Made by a program: the position numbers and the translations under genes | Source of the DNA: an uncultured Clostridia bacterium | GTDB lineage: Bacteria; Bacillota; Clostridia; Christensenellales; CAG-314 | DNA: 64,000 nucleotides | Assembly: GCA_947053925.1 (NCBI GenBank) | Contig: CAMRUG010000007.1 | Span: forward strand, 1-64,000 | Direction: 5' to 3' | Notes under the pieces: model-generated | Seen by the model: only the letters and a program-made list of their open reading frames with translations | Told to the model about the DNA's origin: nothing | Databases searched by the model: none | In this document: positions 7,099 to 14,704 of the stretch, piece after piece | Position numbering within the stretch: the first letter of the stretch is position 1 | How the letters are laid out: each line of letters begins with the position of its first letter

Positions 7099-8505
7099 TT
7101 ATTGCTTGTTTTTCTTTGCCGCGCGAACGATTGCCATAATGATTAACACGGGAGAGGCTACAACGTATCCGATACCTATAAACAAATACTTTATAGCAAA
7201 CCAAAGCGCTTTGCCTATTGCTGTAAAGACTACGGCCGCGCCCTTCTTTACTATTGCAACTATCAGTGCAGCTGCAACGGCAATAACAACAATTACTATG
7301 ACTAACAATTTCCAATTCTTTGAGAGCCATTTCAATATACGTTGAATAATACTTACAAGCGTTTCATCATCCCTATTGACAGGATTGTCAGAACCGGTTT
7401 GCTTATTATCAACCACTCCAAGATTGTAAACTTTGCCGACTGCTTTAAAATGCAACCGCAATATTGTTACTTCACTGACAAGCGTACTTTTTTCAGTGTA
7501 ATATGTTAGCGCGCCAGTTTTGGAGAAATCAGTTTCTGCAAAACGTAATACCCACTCTTTACCTGCAAGTTCCTTTTCTGCAATATTAGTTAGTATATTA
7601 TTCTTTTTAAATTCACTTACTGTTTCTATTCTGTTCCAAGTGTATTTTTGCGCAAACCAACCATTACCTTTATGAGAAACCTCTTCAGAATGAACCGTTA
7701 CAGAATTATGTATCTTTTCTCCGTATTTTTTATCTATTGTTTCTGGTCTGCCGGTAATATCGTTGTCGTAATAGGTATAAGTGTAACTTTGTGCAATAAA
7801 ATCTACGTCCGCATCGTACAATTCATCAATTTTAATATCTGTACTAAATGCTACAAAATGACTATCACAAGCAGTTGGGAATAATTGAAAACCGTCAGGA
7901 TAACGTACAAATCCGCAATATTTACCAGTAACAACAATTACGTCTTGATGCACTTCGGTATATGTAACCGTTCCGTCAACTGTACAGGCAGTATAAAGTT
8001 TACCAACGGCAAAGGATACTTCGGATACCGTATTGTTTGTTTCAATTTTACTTGCAGACTCGTCAATATCTTCGTACCACTTACGAAAGATTGCCGAAAC
8101 GTCGTAATAACGTACAGCATCTTTTTTGATTTCAAATTCGTTTACTATATATTTAACCAAACAACCTTGTTTGCTTAATTTGGTAAGTTTGTAATTTGCA
8201 TAATGTAAACTTTCGTTTATTGCAGTAGAAATATTAACGCTTGTCGCATCAAATTTATCTTCTGCCGGTTGATAAACGTATAGGAATAATTCTCCGGCGT
8301 TGCTTTCGGCTATCTGGAACACGGTTAAAGAATAGTCATCTGCTTTTGCCGGATACTGTCCTGCATCGAATGTTTCGTCTTTACTCATATCTTCCAGTAC
8401 GTCGGTATAAACAGTTTCCGAATCGGCAAAGGCTATGCCTGTAAAGGCACAGCCTAGCGTACTGCATATTAAGATAATTACTAATACTAAAGATATTTTC
8501 TTCAT
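7099..8505 (-). CDS. Secreted, membrane-anchored phage protein (adsorption/minor-coat candidate)
   Basis: A 468-aa protein with a clear signal peptide (MKKISLVLVIILICSTLG..., cleavage near AFA-DSETV at residue 27). An extracellular region of about 350 residues, rich in beta-prone Thr/Val/Tyr, follows. The C-terminus has two hydrophobic segments (about 388-410 and 416-460) ending in a basic tail (RAAKKNKQ). This resembles the signal-ectodomain-anchor plan of filamentous adsorption proteins, but no sequence family is recognised. Its ATG overlaps the stop of the upstream -1-frame anchor by 4 bp (ATGA), so its translation may depend on ribosomes that shifted frame. Its position between the InlB-repeat protein and Zot fits a virion tip protein. 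Confidence 0.7.
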   Translation of the reverse strand: MKKISLVLVIILICSTLGCAFTGIAFADSETVYTDVLEDMSKDETFDAGQYPAKADDYSLTVFQIAESNAGELFLYVYQPAEDKFDATSVNISTAINESLHYANYKLTKLSKQGCLVKYIVNEFEIKKDAVRYYDVSAIFRKWYEDIDESASKIETNNTVSEVSFAVGKLYTACTVDGTVTYTEVHQDVIVVTGKYCGFVRYPDGFQLFPTACDSHFVAFSTDIKIDELYDADVDFIAQSYTYTYYDNDITGRPETIDKKYGEKIHNSVTVHSEEVSHKGNGWFAQKYTWNRIETVSEFKKNNILTNIAEKELAGKEWVLRFAETDFSKTGALTYYTEKSTLVSEVTILRLHFKAVGKVYNLGVVDNKQTGSDNPVNRDDETLVSIIQRILKWLSKNWKLLVIVIVVIAVAAALIVAIVKKGAAVVFTAIGKALWFAIKYLFIGIGYVVASPVLIIMAIVRAAKKNKQ

Positions 8506-8662
8506 TTTCTCTTACCTACCTTAACTATTACAAATACTGCAGCCGAAAGCACAAATACCATACCTACACATACGCCTGCAATAAACAAGCCGAAATAGTT
8601 CTCGGGAACTTTCTCTCCCAAACCTGTTTTTACAAGACTTATCTCCAAGTCTTGCGTAACTA
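8502..8662 (-). CDS. C-terminal membrane anchor in the -1 frame (frameshift extension)
   Basis: Read in the -1 frame from the slippery site, codons continue from TTA (8663) to a TGA at 8504-8502. They add 53 residues: LVTQDLEISLVKTG, an acidic linker (GEKVPENYF), a hydrophobic helix of about 22 residues and a KVGKRK tail. The acidic-helix-basic layout is that of a membrane anchor. LVKTG resembles a degenerate sortase motif. The stop overlaps the next gene's ATG (ATGA). Alternatively this is a free 48-aa membrane or coat protein started at TTG (8648), but no ribosome site precedes that codon and it lies inside the stem-loop. Confidence 0.7.
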
Positions 8663-8687
8663 AAAATTTCGGCTATACTCATCCTCC
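8633..8687 (-). promoter_or_regulatory. Predicted programmed -1 ribosomal frameshift signal
   Basis: All three parts of a bacterial -1 signal are present in order. A GGAGG lies at 8687-8683. The heptamer A AAT TTT is at 8669-8663, in the X XXY YYZ phase and directly before the zero-frame UAG (8662-8660). After an 8-nt spacer comes a perfect 8-bp stem (8654-8647 with 8640-8633) with a 6-nt loop; a G-U pair can extend it. The GGAGG-to-heptamer distance is 13 nt, within the range of dnaX-type stimulators. Slippage fuses the InlB-repeat ectodomain to a membrane helix. Confidence 0.68.
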
Positions 8688-10057
8688 GTTTCGTACAGCG
8701 CAGTATTAACGTTGCTCTTTCTAAGTGCTTCGGACAACTTAGTTCCGTAGTCGCAGACATACACGCAGTAAACTTCTCCGTCGACAATAAAGGTAACAAC
8801 GCATTGTATAATCTCAAACTTAGCAGTCAACGTCGTATCTTCGGTAATTGCTTGTCCGTCGTACATTGTGCCGTCATCGTACTGCCAACCAACAAATACA
8901 TACCCTGTCTTACTAGGTTCTTCGGGCAGTTCGACGGCTTGCCCAACAATACAGCTTTGTTCCAGTACGTTGTCATCCCACTCAAAGCTAACGGTTACTT
9001 CGTTTAGTTCCCATACGGCATATAATTCTATTACTGCATTGTCTACGTCAGATAGGTTACTGAATGTTTGTTTGTCGGTTAAATCTATCCTGTCGTCATT
9101 TTGTATACTCCAACCTAAAAACTTGTAACCGAGACGTTCCAACGTACAAGTAGGTAATGTATACTCAACTCCGTAAGTGCATTGCATTTCAGTCATAGTG
9201 CCGTTACCGTTGTTAGCCATAAAGTTAATAGTATATGTATTAGCACGGAATCCGGCATACAAAGTAATATCTCCGACAACAATATCTTCTGTATACAACT
9301 GAGTACACGCTTCGTCCGTGTACCAACCGGTGAATGTATAACCGGTCTTTATAGGTGCAGACGGAAGTTCTTCTCCAACGCCAAAATAAACTGTAAACCA
9401 ATCGGAATAAGTAAATAACGTATAATTTTTGTCTGACAATATGTCATCTTTCATTAAGAAAACATCGTAAACGCCAAAATAACCGCTGGTATTATTAACG
9501 GTTTTGGGAGTGTCAACCTGAACGTTAAAATGCGTCCACCTAGTAGTCCCTTGCCTTCTATAATAAACATAATAACTATGATAACTATCCTCCGGGTTTT
9601 CCGACACACCAAAAACCAATTTTGTTTCGCCTGATGCTAAAATTGTTTCTTTTTGTGGTTCGTTACCGTTAATACGAAATAACTTGTTTAAATTTGCATC
9701 GTAAGTTAACGGATATTTCGCATTACCGTCAGGGAATCCGTTTTCGTGTTCGGTAATACTAGACGGAGTTTTTTTGTTAATAGGCGCAGACTCAGCCAAG
9801 AGATTTTCTGAAGCGTAAGCCACAGCGTTAAACTGTGGCTGCTGTTCAGGCTCGTTCTCTATCGGCTTAACTTTGCCGCAACGGGTGCAGATTCCGATTT
9901 CCCCGTAGTCGTGGCCGAATACGCAATATTTGTTAAAGTTGGTAAACCAGTCGGACAAAACGCCGGTTACAATAACGGCTATAATTAGCAGTAGTGTAAT
10001 AGCAACTACCGCCCATTTAGCTCGGTCTCTTTTTTCGTGATAATATAATGTACTCAT
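8660..10057 (-). CDS. InlB-repeat surface protein of the inovirus-like element (zero-frame product)
   Basis: 465 aa in frame zero. An N-terminal membrane helix (about 14-36) follows a short basic stretch. Next come a small cysteine pair region (CVFGHDYGEIGICTRCG, residues 45-61), a linker, a beta-rich domain (about 100-230) and four InlB-type B repeats (Listeria-Bacteroides repeat; GYTFTGWYTDEACT, GYKFLGWS, GYVFVGWQ signatures) from about 235 to 425. Such beta-grasp repeats occur in adhesins. The start ATG lies behind GGAGG and overlaps the upstream stop (TAATG). The stop UAG follows a slippery heptamer; a -1 shift would give a 518-aa protein with a C-terminal anchor. Likely role: receptor binding or virion tip. 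Confidence 0.82.
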   Translation of the reverse strand: MSTLYYHEKRDRAKWAVVAITLLLIIAVIVTGVLSDWFTNFNKYCVFGHDYGEIGICTRCGKVKPIENEPEQQPQFNAVAYASENLLAESAPINKKTPSSITEHENGFPDGNAKYPLTYDANLNKLFRINGNEPQKETILASGETKLVFGVSENPEDSYHSYYVYYRRQGTTRWTHFNVQVDTPKTVNNTSGYFGVYDVFLMKDDILSDKNYTLFTYSDWFTVYFGVGEELPSAPIKTGYTFTGWYTDEACTQLYTEDIVVGDITLYAGFRANTYTINFMANNGNGTMTEMQCTYGVEYTLPTCTLERLGYKFLGWSIQNDDRIDLTDKQTFSNLSDVDNAVIELYAVWELNEVTVSFEWDDNVLEQSCIVGQAVELPEEPSKTGYVFVGWQYDDGTMYDGQAITEDTTLTAKFEIIQCVVTFIVDGEVYCVYVCDYGTKLSEALRKSNVNTALYETEDEYSRNF

Positions 10058-10329
10058 TACTTGTTACCTCCGTTTATTGACGCTATATAATCTTGCTGCG
10101 CTTTTTTACGGCGTTTTTTTGCTGCATCGTGTTTTTTTAAATTAGTTGCAGACAACTTTTCACGATTACGTTCAATCCAATTATCCTTTTGCGCAATTAA
10201 CTGTTCCGCTTTATTAGCGTGCTTTCCTCGTGCAAAGTCGGATAAAGGTTTTCCGTTTCTTCCGACTGCGCCCTTCTTTGCTTGATTAAGATGATAATCA
10301 ATGCGCTCATTCCTTGTGTAGTTTGCCAT
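10057..10329 (-). CDS. Hypothetical basic 90-aa phage protein
   Basis: Starts at an ATG 12 bases after AAAGGAG and ends in TAATG, overlapping the InlB-repeat gene start. The composition is strongly basic and helical (DNWIERNREKLSATNLKKHD, AAKKRRKKAQQD), with no membrane segment. No family is recognised. A DNA-binding or assembly role is possible from charge and position. Confidence 0.6.
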   Translation of the reverse strand: MANYTRNERIDYHLNQAKKGAVGRNGKPLSDFARGKHANKAEQLIAQKDNWIERNREKLSATNLKKHDAAKKRRKKAQQDYIASINGGNK

Positions 10330-10408
10330 AATAGTTACAATCTCCTTTATTATTTATTTCCACGTTATTTAAAACGTTGGATACAAAGTTTAAAGGTTTA
10401 CTTACTCG

Positions 10409-10606
10409 TTATATTATCTTGCCGGCTTTCTGCAACAGTAAAGATATTTCCGATACGGTTTCTTTGGCAGAAAAGTAGACTCCGCTTGTAAAACATATTT
10501 TGGTAAATACTTCTCCGCGCTTTGTTTGTCCTAAATAGATACCGTCAATAAGTTCGATATTTATAAGTTGTAAATTATTTTCTAAATCAGTCAGACGTAG
10601 AAACAT
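10409..10606 (-). CDS. Hypothetical 65-aa phage protein
   Basis: The ATG at 10606 (MFLRLTDLENN) follows GGGAG at a 7-nt spacing and lies inside the end of the preceding zinc-ribbon gene (20-bp overlap). The fold is probably alpha/beta (LINIELIDGIYLG, then VYFSAKETVSEISLLLQKAG). No membrane helix is seen. The overlap with its neighbour supports it as a real operon member. Function unknown. Confidence 0.55.
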   Translation of the reverse strand: MFLRLTDLENNLQLINIELIDGIYLGQTKRGEVFTKICFTSGVYFSAKETVSEISLLLQKAGKII

Positions 10607-10769
10607 TGTTTTGCTCCCGTAGTTTTTTATAACACTTTTCACACAAGTGCTTACCGTATTCGGCAGACGAAGAATAAATTATTTTTTGATTGCAAATGTC
10701 GCAACACATTACAGTAATAACCTTTGACCGTTTGCCGAATATTCCGCGCTGAATTACTTGCTTGTACAT
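10587..10769 (-). CDS. Small zinc-ribbon protein (60 aa)
   Basis: The start is placed at the ATG at 10769 (MYKQVIQRG), seven bases after AAGGTG. Two CxxC pairs, CDIC and CEKC, are about 19 residues apart and should bind one zinc. The N-terminus is basic (FGKRSK). It overlaps the 3' end of the 244-aa gene by 16 bp and the next gene by 20 bp, in a compact phage operon. Small zinc ribbons of this kind often bind nucleic acid or partner proteins; the specific role is unknown. Confidence 0.62.
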   Translation of the reverse strand: MYKQVIQRGIFGKRSKVITVMCCDICNQKIIYSSSAEYGKHLCEKCYKKLREQNNVSTSD

Positions 10770-11488
10770 ATTGTTACACCTTGTTCTACAAGCCATCTAG
10801 CACAGTGGTCAAAATTTTTAATGCTGCCGTCCAAAAACCGAGAATATCCGTCAAAGAGCATCTCTACCAATTTATCTATAATTTCATTCTTGCTCAATTT
10901 AATCGGTGCGTCAGATAATTCATTTGTATCATCTTCAATATCGTATTCAGACGTCTGAATTTGCTGAGATTCAAGTTCTGAAACATTTTTAAGTTCGCGT
11001 ATTTGCTTTATAGTCATATTAGGCGTAACTTTTTGACGTTCTTCCTCAGACATAGAAAGCATTTCACATAATTGACTAAAACTATATTCTTTCCACCGTT
11101 TGTCCAGCTCGCCAAGATGCGCAAATTCAGTTGATACCTTAATGAGATTGTATGTATTAGTCTTTTTAAGTCCAAAACGGACATACGCATAACGGTATAT
11201 GTCTTTGCAATAATCGTCGAAGTGTTGCGCGTGGACAACACTAAATAACTGTTTTTCTTCAATCATTTTTAATAAATGTCCTATAAAAACGAACTTGCCG
11301 TTTATATTCTTTACGCCGGAACGTATACTTTCCTCCAACTGTTCGAGAGACGCACAACGGCATATATAATCTTTATTGTAACCGGCTTTTGTGCCTGCAT
11401 TTATTCCGTCTAACCAATTGCGAAAATAATGTTGGTCTCTCTTGCCATTAACTGTTTCAATCCCTACAACGGGAATAATTTCAAACAT
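10754..11488 (-). CDS. Hypothetical 244-aa phage protein
   Basis: Starts at an ATG behind GGAGG. Residues 1-95 look alpha/beta with an HYFRNWLDGINAG stretch. Residues 95-175 are helical (FSQLCEMLSMSEEERQKVTP, then TIKQIRELK), resembling the helical segments seen in replication or partition accessory proteins of mobile elements. Residues 175-195 are an acidic linker, and a final helical region ends CARWLVEQGVTICTSK. There are no membrane segments. It is the second intact gene of the operon, after the short probable ssDNA-binding gene. I do not recognise a defined family; a replication-related role is only suggested by position. Confidence 0.65.
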   Translation of the reverse strand: MFEIIPVVGIETVNGKRDQHYFRNWLDGINAGTKAGYNKDYICRCASLEQLEESIRSGVKNINGKFVFIGHLLKMIEEKQLFSVVHAQHFDDYCKDIYRYAYVRFGLKKTNTYNLIKVSTEFAHLGELDKRWKEYSFSQLCEMLSMSEEERQKVTPNMTIKQIRELKNVSELESQQIQTSEYDIEDDTNELSDAPIKLSKNEIIDKLVEMLFDGYSRFLDGSIKNFDHCARWLVEQGVTICTSK

Positions 11489-11545
11489 AATTACCTCCTA
11501 AATGCAAATAACGGGCAGTTCGCTGCTGCCCGCTATTCAACATAT

Positions 11546-11803
11546 TTATGCCGATTTTATCAGAGTGGCATCACGAACAACGATATTTTCGCCAACCACT
11601 TCAAAAGTGATTTCATACTGTTGTCCAAACGCCACAGAGGATAATTCTATATCTGTCCAATATGTTAACGCCGTCGGATTAAGAAACAATTTAGAATTAT
11701 GGTCTCTTTCACCGTTAACAAACAGATAGCACATCTTCTTTGATTTGCTCTTTTCCTCGTTTTTGCCAATAAGCGTTACCGTCGCCTTACCAAGCATTGC
11801 CAT
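11546..11803 (-). CDS. 85-aa protein, candidate ssDNA-binding (gene V-like)
   Basis: The internal ATG at 11803 (MAMLGKATVTLIGKNEEK) is preceded by AAAGGAG. A longer in-frame reading to 11950 depends on a TTG without a ribosome site, so I reject it. The protein looks all-beta, with basic and aromatic residues (KSKSKKMCYLFVNGERDH, LTYWTDIELSSVAFGQQY). Its 85 residues match the size of filamentous-phage gene V proteins, and it is the first complete gene of the operon, where an abundant ssDNA-binding protein would be expected. No sequence match is recognised, so the role is inferred from size, fold and position. Confidence 0.6.
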   Translation of the reverse strand: MAMLGKATVTLIGKNEEKSKSKKMCYLFVNGERDHNSKLFLNPTALTYWTDIELSSVAFGQQYEITFEVVGENIVVRDATLIKSA

Positions 11804-12083
11804 AATAATACTCCTTTGCCCGGTCTTTTGTATTTTTCTTATTTGCCGGGACTTAAATATATATTCAGAGTTGCGTACTCTGTAAACGTCAATTTTAACG
11901 AGTGCAGGAGGGGCGTTCCCCTGCAAGTAAACCCTATCATATACACCCAACGCCCGGGCAAATGGGGCGGTAATATTTTACAACAATACCGCTAAACGTT
12001 ACCTTAAGACTTCAACATTTTATGGCTTAAATAGTTACAACCGGACAAGCCAAGTTTATAGACTGATTGCTTACCTCGTGAGT
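11804..12083 (-). other. Leader between first operon genes, with hairpins
   Basis: 280 bp without a convincing ORF. It holds an inverted repeat GCGGTA/TACCGC around 11968-11994, a GCAGGGG/CCCCT...CTGC hairpin near 11909-11930, and a CCCGG/CCGGG pair flanking the ribosome site of the 85-aa gene. These could be regulatory or processing elements of the early transcript. No clear promoter was found. Confidence 0.4.
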
Positions 12084-12323
12084 CTACCGTATTTCTCTGT
12101 CATCCACTAAACCTGCTCCTTTACGCCAATCCGACAAAGAAGTCCCTTTGCGTGGATACTCTCCGGCATTATAGGCGTCCGCGTCGATTTTCATTTTTTG
12201 AACAGTCGAAAGATTACCACGCCCAGAATAGTTTTTGTCGCCATAATATAATTCTATCTAATGACGGATAATTTCCTTTGCTTCTTTTGTTGTACTCTTA
12301 GGTTTATATCCATTGCCAAACAT
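12084..12323 (-). pseudogene. Early phage gene interrupted by an in-frame amber codon
   Basis: An ATG at 12323 follows GAGGAG at a normal distance. The frame reads MFGNGYKPKSTTKEAKEIIRH, then TAG (12260-12258), then 57 more protein-like codons (IELYYGDKNYSGRGN..., LSDWRKGAGLVDDREIR) to a second TAG at 12084. The halves look like one 79-residue protein split by a single base change (for example CAG to TAG). The position, first after the leftward promoter, suits an early control or excision gene. Other genes here end in TAG, so code reassignment is unlikely; amber readthrough cannot be excluded. No family recognised. Confidence 0.5.
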
Positions 12324-12410
12324 AAAAGAATCTCCTCGTCCCTTTACGGGAACTTGCGCCGGAACACTCAACGCAAGCAAATCTCCAATATTACTGCAGT
12401 CTCGCAGTGA

Positions 12411-12492
12411 AGTACGATTGTATCGTACTTTGACAATAGAATACTACGATTATATCGGATTGTCAAGACAAAAATTACGATTTTGTCGTAAT
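12411..12492. promoter_or_regulatory. Divergent lysogeny promoters with three phased operators
   Basis: Three inverted repeats share the form TACGAT-N3-ATCGTA: O1 12411-12429 (a perfect 19-bp palindrome), O2 12445-12459 and O3 12474-12492. Centres are 32 and 31 bp apart, three helical turns. A leftward promoter overlaps O2 (TTGACA 12466-12461, 17-bp spacer, TATTCT 12443-12438), and a rightward TTGACA (12430-12435) abuts O1. This is a repressor switch controlling the phage operon and the repressor gene itself. Confidence 0.72.
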
Positions 12493-12513
12493 ATTTTCGT
12501 AAAGAGGTGCAAG

Positions 12514-12831
12514 ATGTTAAATATTAAAGATGCTCGTAAAGAAAAAGGACTAAAACAAATAGAACTCGCAAGGTTAATCAACGTATCAATACAGACAATC
12601 AGCGGTTACGAAACAGGATATGCTCAGCCACCAATTGATACTTTAATAAAAATTGCCGACGTATTAGAAACTACAACGGACTACTTACTCGGTAGAACTA
12701 ACGATGTTGGATTAGTTGAAGTACAAAGAGAACTCTCGCATGACCAACAAGAGTTACTTGCGCTTTATAATCAAATGAACTTCCAAGACAAAAACCAACT
12801 TTTAGGTTTTGCAAAAGCATTAGTATATTGA
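12514..12831 (+). CDS. XRE-family prophage repressor
   Basis: The ATG at 12514 (MLNIKDARKEKGLKQ) follows AGAGGTG. Upstream in-frame codons run through the operator region and are not coding. The 105-aa protein has an N-terminal helix-turn-helix (residues 8-62: LKQIELARLINVSIQTISGY, then PPIDTLIKIADVLETTTDYLLG) and a short C-terminal helical region ending in GFAKALVY. It lies beside three operators with divergent promoters, as a CI-like repressor would, and probably represses the leftward phage operon and regulates itself. There is no LexA-type peptidase domain, so induction would need another signal. Confidence 0.85.
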   Translation: MLNIKDARKEKGLKQIELARLINVSIQTISGYETGYAQPPIDTLIKIADVLETTTDYLLGRTNDVGLVEVQRELSHDQQELLALYNQMNFQDKNQLLGFAKALVY

Positions 12832-12839
12832 GGTAAAAA

Positions 12840-13262
12840 ATGTCAGAAGAAACTCAAATCCAAGAAAGTAAAGAAGATAAAAGATTCCGAATAGGAATGA
12901 TTATTTTTGCAATTTTGTTATCTGTAATAGTTCTTGTGGCGTGTACTATTAGCATCCTTTCGGATTCGGATTTAAATAAAGCTTCAACAAGCGATATAGA
13001 CGGATACTGGAATTCAACAGTATCGGAACAATCCTATGTTTTTATTCCGAAATATAATATAAATGGCTTAGAATTTACATTTTCTATCCGGGATAAGAAC
13101 AACAAGGAATTACAAACTATAGTTAAAACAGTAGGCGACGTTAAAAAAGGACAACAATACACCGTATCCATTAGTATGACAGAACTAAAAGATTTTACAA
13201 CGCTTATGGATGCCAACTACACACAACTAACCATTACCGGCGGAACAAAGAAGTTAATATAA
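12840..13262 (+). CDS. Lysogeny-module membrane protein (140 aa)
   Basis: Starts eight bases after the repressor stop, behind GAGG, so it is cotranscribed with the repressor and expressed in the lysogen. A single hydrophobic segment (residues 17-40) follows a charged N-terminus and ends in a VACTISIL stretch. The remaining 100 residues form a beta-rich external domain. A lipobox reading (VAC at residue 33) is possible but the preceding residues are atypical. Membrane proteins expressed with a repressor often act in superinfection exclusion; this is inference. The family is not recognised. A terminator follows. Confidence 0.6.
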   Translation: MSEETQIQESKEDKRFRIGMIIFAILLSVIVLVACTISILSDSDLNKASTSDIDGYWNSTVSEQSYVFIPKYNINGLEFTFSIRDKNNKELQTIVKTVGDVKKGQQYTVSISMTELKDFTTLMDANYTQLTITGGTKKLI

Positions 13263-13268
13263 CAAAAC

Positions 13269-13302
13269 AACTCTAAAAATGCTTAGATTTTTAGAGTTTT
13301 AA
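13269..13302 (+). terminator. Terminator of the repressor operon
   Basis: A 12-bp stem (13269-13280 with 13287-13298) is followed by TTTT, between the membrane protein and the integrase. Confidence 0.75.
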
Positions 13303-13356
13303 ATTACATATATTTTTGCATTACCATAGTAGTACCGGAAAAAGGAGCCGGATACT

Positions 13357-14574
13357 ATGGAAACAAAAGATATATTAAAGGAACTCATTGACTACGCAAA
13401 CGCCTTTACAAGCAATTTGGAAGCGTTATGGCAGATTATTGGAGCATTTAGAAAGAATTTGAATTATGATGAATTTTCAAATGTAGAATATTCCGAAACT
13501 GCCAACAACAATTTATTACAAACAGCAAACAATGATTGCGACGTTGAAATTAAATTTACCGACAAGGAGATGAAATCAATGCCACAACCATTCAGAAACA
13601 AAATCAAAATAAACGGACAGTATTACAAAGCAAGACGGCGTAAAACCGGAAAGAATACTTACTCGATACAGATTCGCTGTCGGCGAGACGGTTACAATAT
13701 CTCTGCATCAGGAGCAACGATAGAACTTGCCAAACAAAACTTTATTACTGCACTGAACAACGCAGTCAGAATAGCGGATAAAAATACAGCGGTATCAACT
13801 TTATTTAACGAATTTGCTATACATTTTTTTGAAAATTACTATAAAGAACGTGTTGTTATAACTACTTATTACAATTTAAAATCTATTTTTAACCGACACA
13901 TAAAACCGCGTTTTGATAAATTAGATATTCGTAAAATTACACCGTCAGATTGTAAAAACTTATTAAACGAAGTAAAAGCAAAAGGCTTAGGAAAGACTGC
14001 AGACGAAGTATATTCTATACTTAACCAAGTGCTGAAAATGGCAATTGCCTACAACATTATACAACGGAATCCGCTTGCAGTGGTGCCGTACAAACAACAC
14101 GAACGTGTAAACGGCGAACGCTTAACGGTAGATGAAGAAATAAAACTGTTGGAGCAAAGCCGTCCGAACTACAAGCCGATATTTGCAATATTCTTATACT
14201 GCGGTATCCGTCCGAATGAAATTTACGATATTAGAATAGAAAAACCGTTTATATTTGTAAGAAATTCAAAACAAAAAGACCACAAAATAAGATACAAAAA
14301 AATTCCGATACAAAAGAAATTGTTGCCGTATTTAAACGAAGAATTGCCGCACATACCAAAATTAGACTATATACGGGCAGAATTTAAACGGATATTGCCG
14401 AACCACACATTAAAAGATTGCCGGCGAACGTTTAAAAGTCATTGCGAAGAATGCGGCATAGACAAAAATCTTTCGGAGGTTTGGCTCGGCCACAGTTTGG
14501 GTAAATTAAACAGCGCATATATCGAGTTTTCAGACGAATTTATGCTACAAGAAATAGAAAAACTGTACTACTGA
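13357..14574 (+). CDS. Tyrosine integrase
   Basis: A 405-aa phage integrase. An N-terminal arm-binding and SAM-like region spans roughly 65-245. The catalytic domain has Arg285 (CGIRPNE), Arg356 in the box II arginine position (LKDCRRTF), His379 (WLGHS) and the nucleophile Tyr388 (SAYIEFS). The His usually three residues before the second Arg is Lys353 here, a known but less common variant. Start: ATG after AAAGGAGCC. It lies 130 bp from the tRNA-Val attachment site, as expected for an enzyme that recombines in tRNA 3' ends. It probably also mediates excision, perhaps with the interrupted early gene as accessory. Confidence 0.92.
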   Translation: METKDILKELIDYANAFTSNLEALWQIIGAFRKNLNYDEFSNVEYSETANNNLLQTANNDCDVEIKFTDKEMKSMPQPFRNKIKINGQYYKARRRKTGKNTYSIQIRCRRDGYNISASGATIELAKQNFITALNNAVRIADKNTAVSTLFNEFAIHFFENYYKERVVITTYYNLKSIFNRHIKPRFDKLDIRKITPSDCKNLLNEVKAKGLGKTADEVYSILNQVLKMAIAYNIIQRNPLAVVPYKQHERVNGERLTVDEEIKLLEQSRPNYKPIFAIFLYCGIRPNEIYDIRIEKPFIFVRNSKQKDHKIRYKKIPIQKKLLPYLNEELPHIPKLDYIRAEFKRILPNHTLKDCRRTFKSHCEECGIDKNLSEVWLGHSLGKLNSAYIEFSDEFMLQEIEKLYY

Positions 14575-14664
14575 AATTTGTCCCAATTCTGACCCAAAAA
14601 CAAAAAACTTTTAATAAAATCAATGTTAAAATGGACTAAAACTCCCTGAAAATATAAAAAAACA

Positions 14665-14704
14665 AGGGATATTAAACCGTTTTTTGGTTAAATATCCCTG
14701 TTTT
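14665..14704. terminator. Terminator between integrase and tRNA-Val
   Basis: A 14-bp stem with one mismatch (14665-14678 with 14686-14699) is flanked by T runs on the right and A runs on the left, so it can stop both the rightward integrase transcript and the leftward tRNA transcript. Confidence 0.75.

Noticed and set aside
8502..8648. Stand-alone 48-aa coat-like protein started at TTG
   Set aside because: Kept only as an alternative: no ribosome site precedes the TTG, which lies inside the stem-loop, and the canonical heptamer explains the frame better.
8521..8817. 98-aa minus-strand frame overlapping the frameshift region
   Set aside because: Its codons merely shadow the InlB-repeat protein and the -1 anchor; the internal ATG sits directly on GGAGG with no spacing, and the peptide looks random.
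11804..11950. N-terminal extension of the 85-aa protein
   Set aside because: Starts at a TTG without ribosome site and runs through the AAAGGAG that serves the internal ATG.
12084..12323. TAG reassigned to an amino acid
   Set aside because: trxB and the InlB-repeat protein end in TAG at sensible positions, so the standard code applies.
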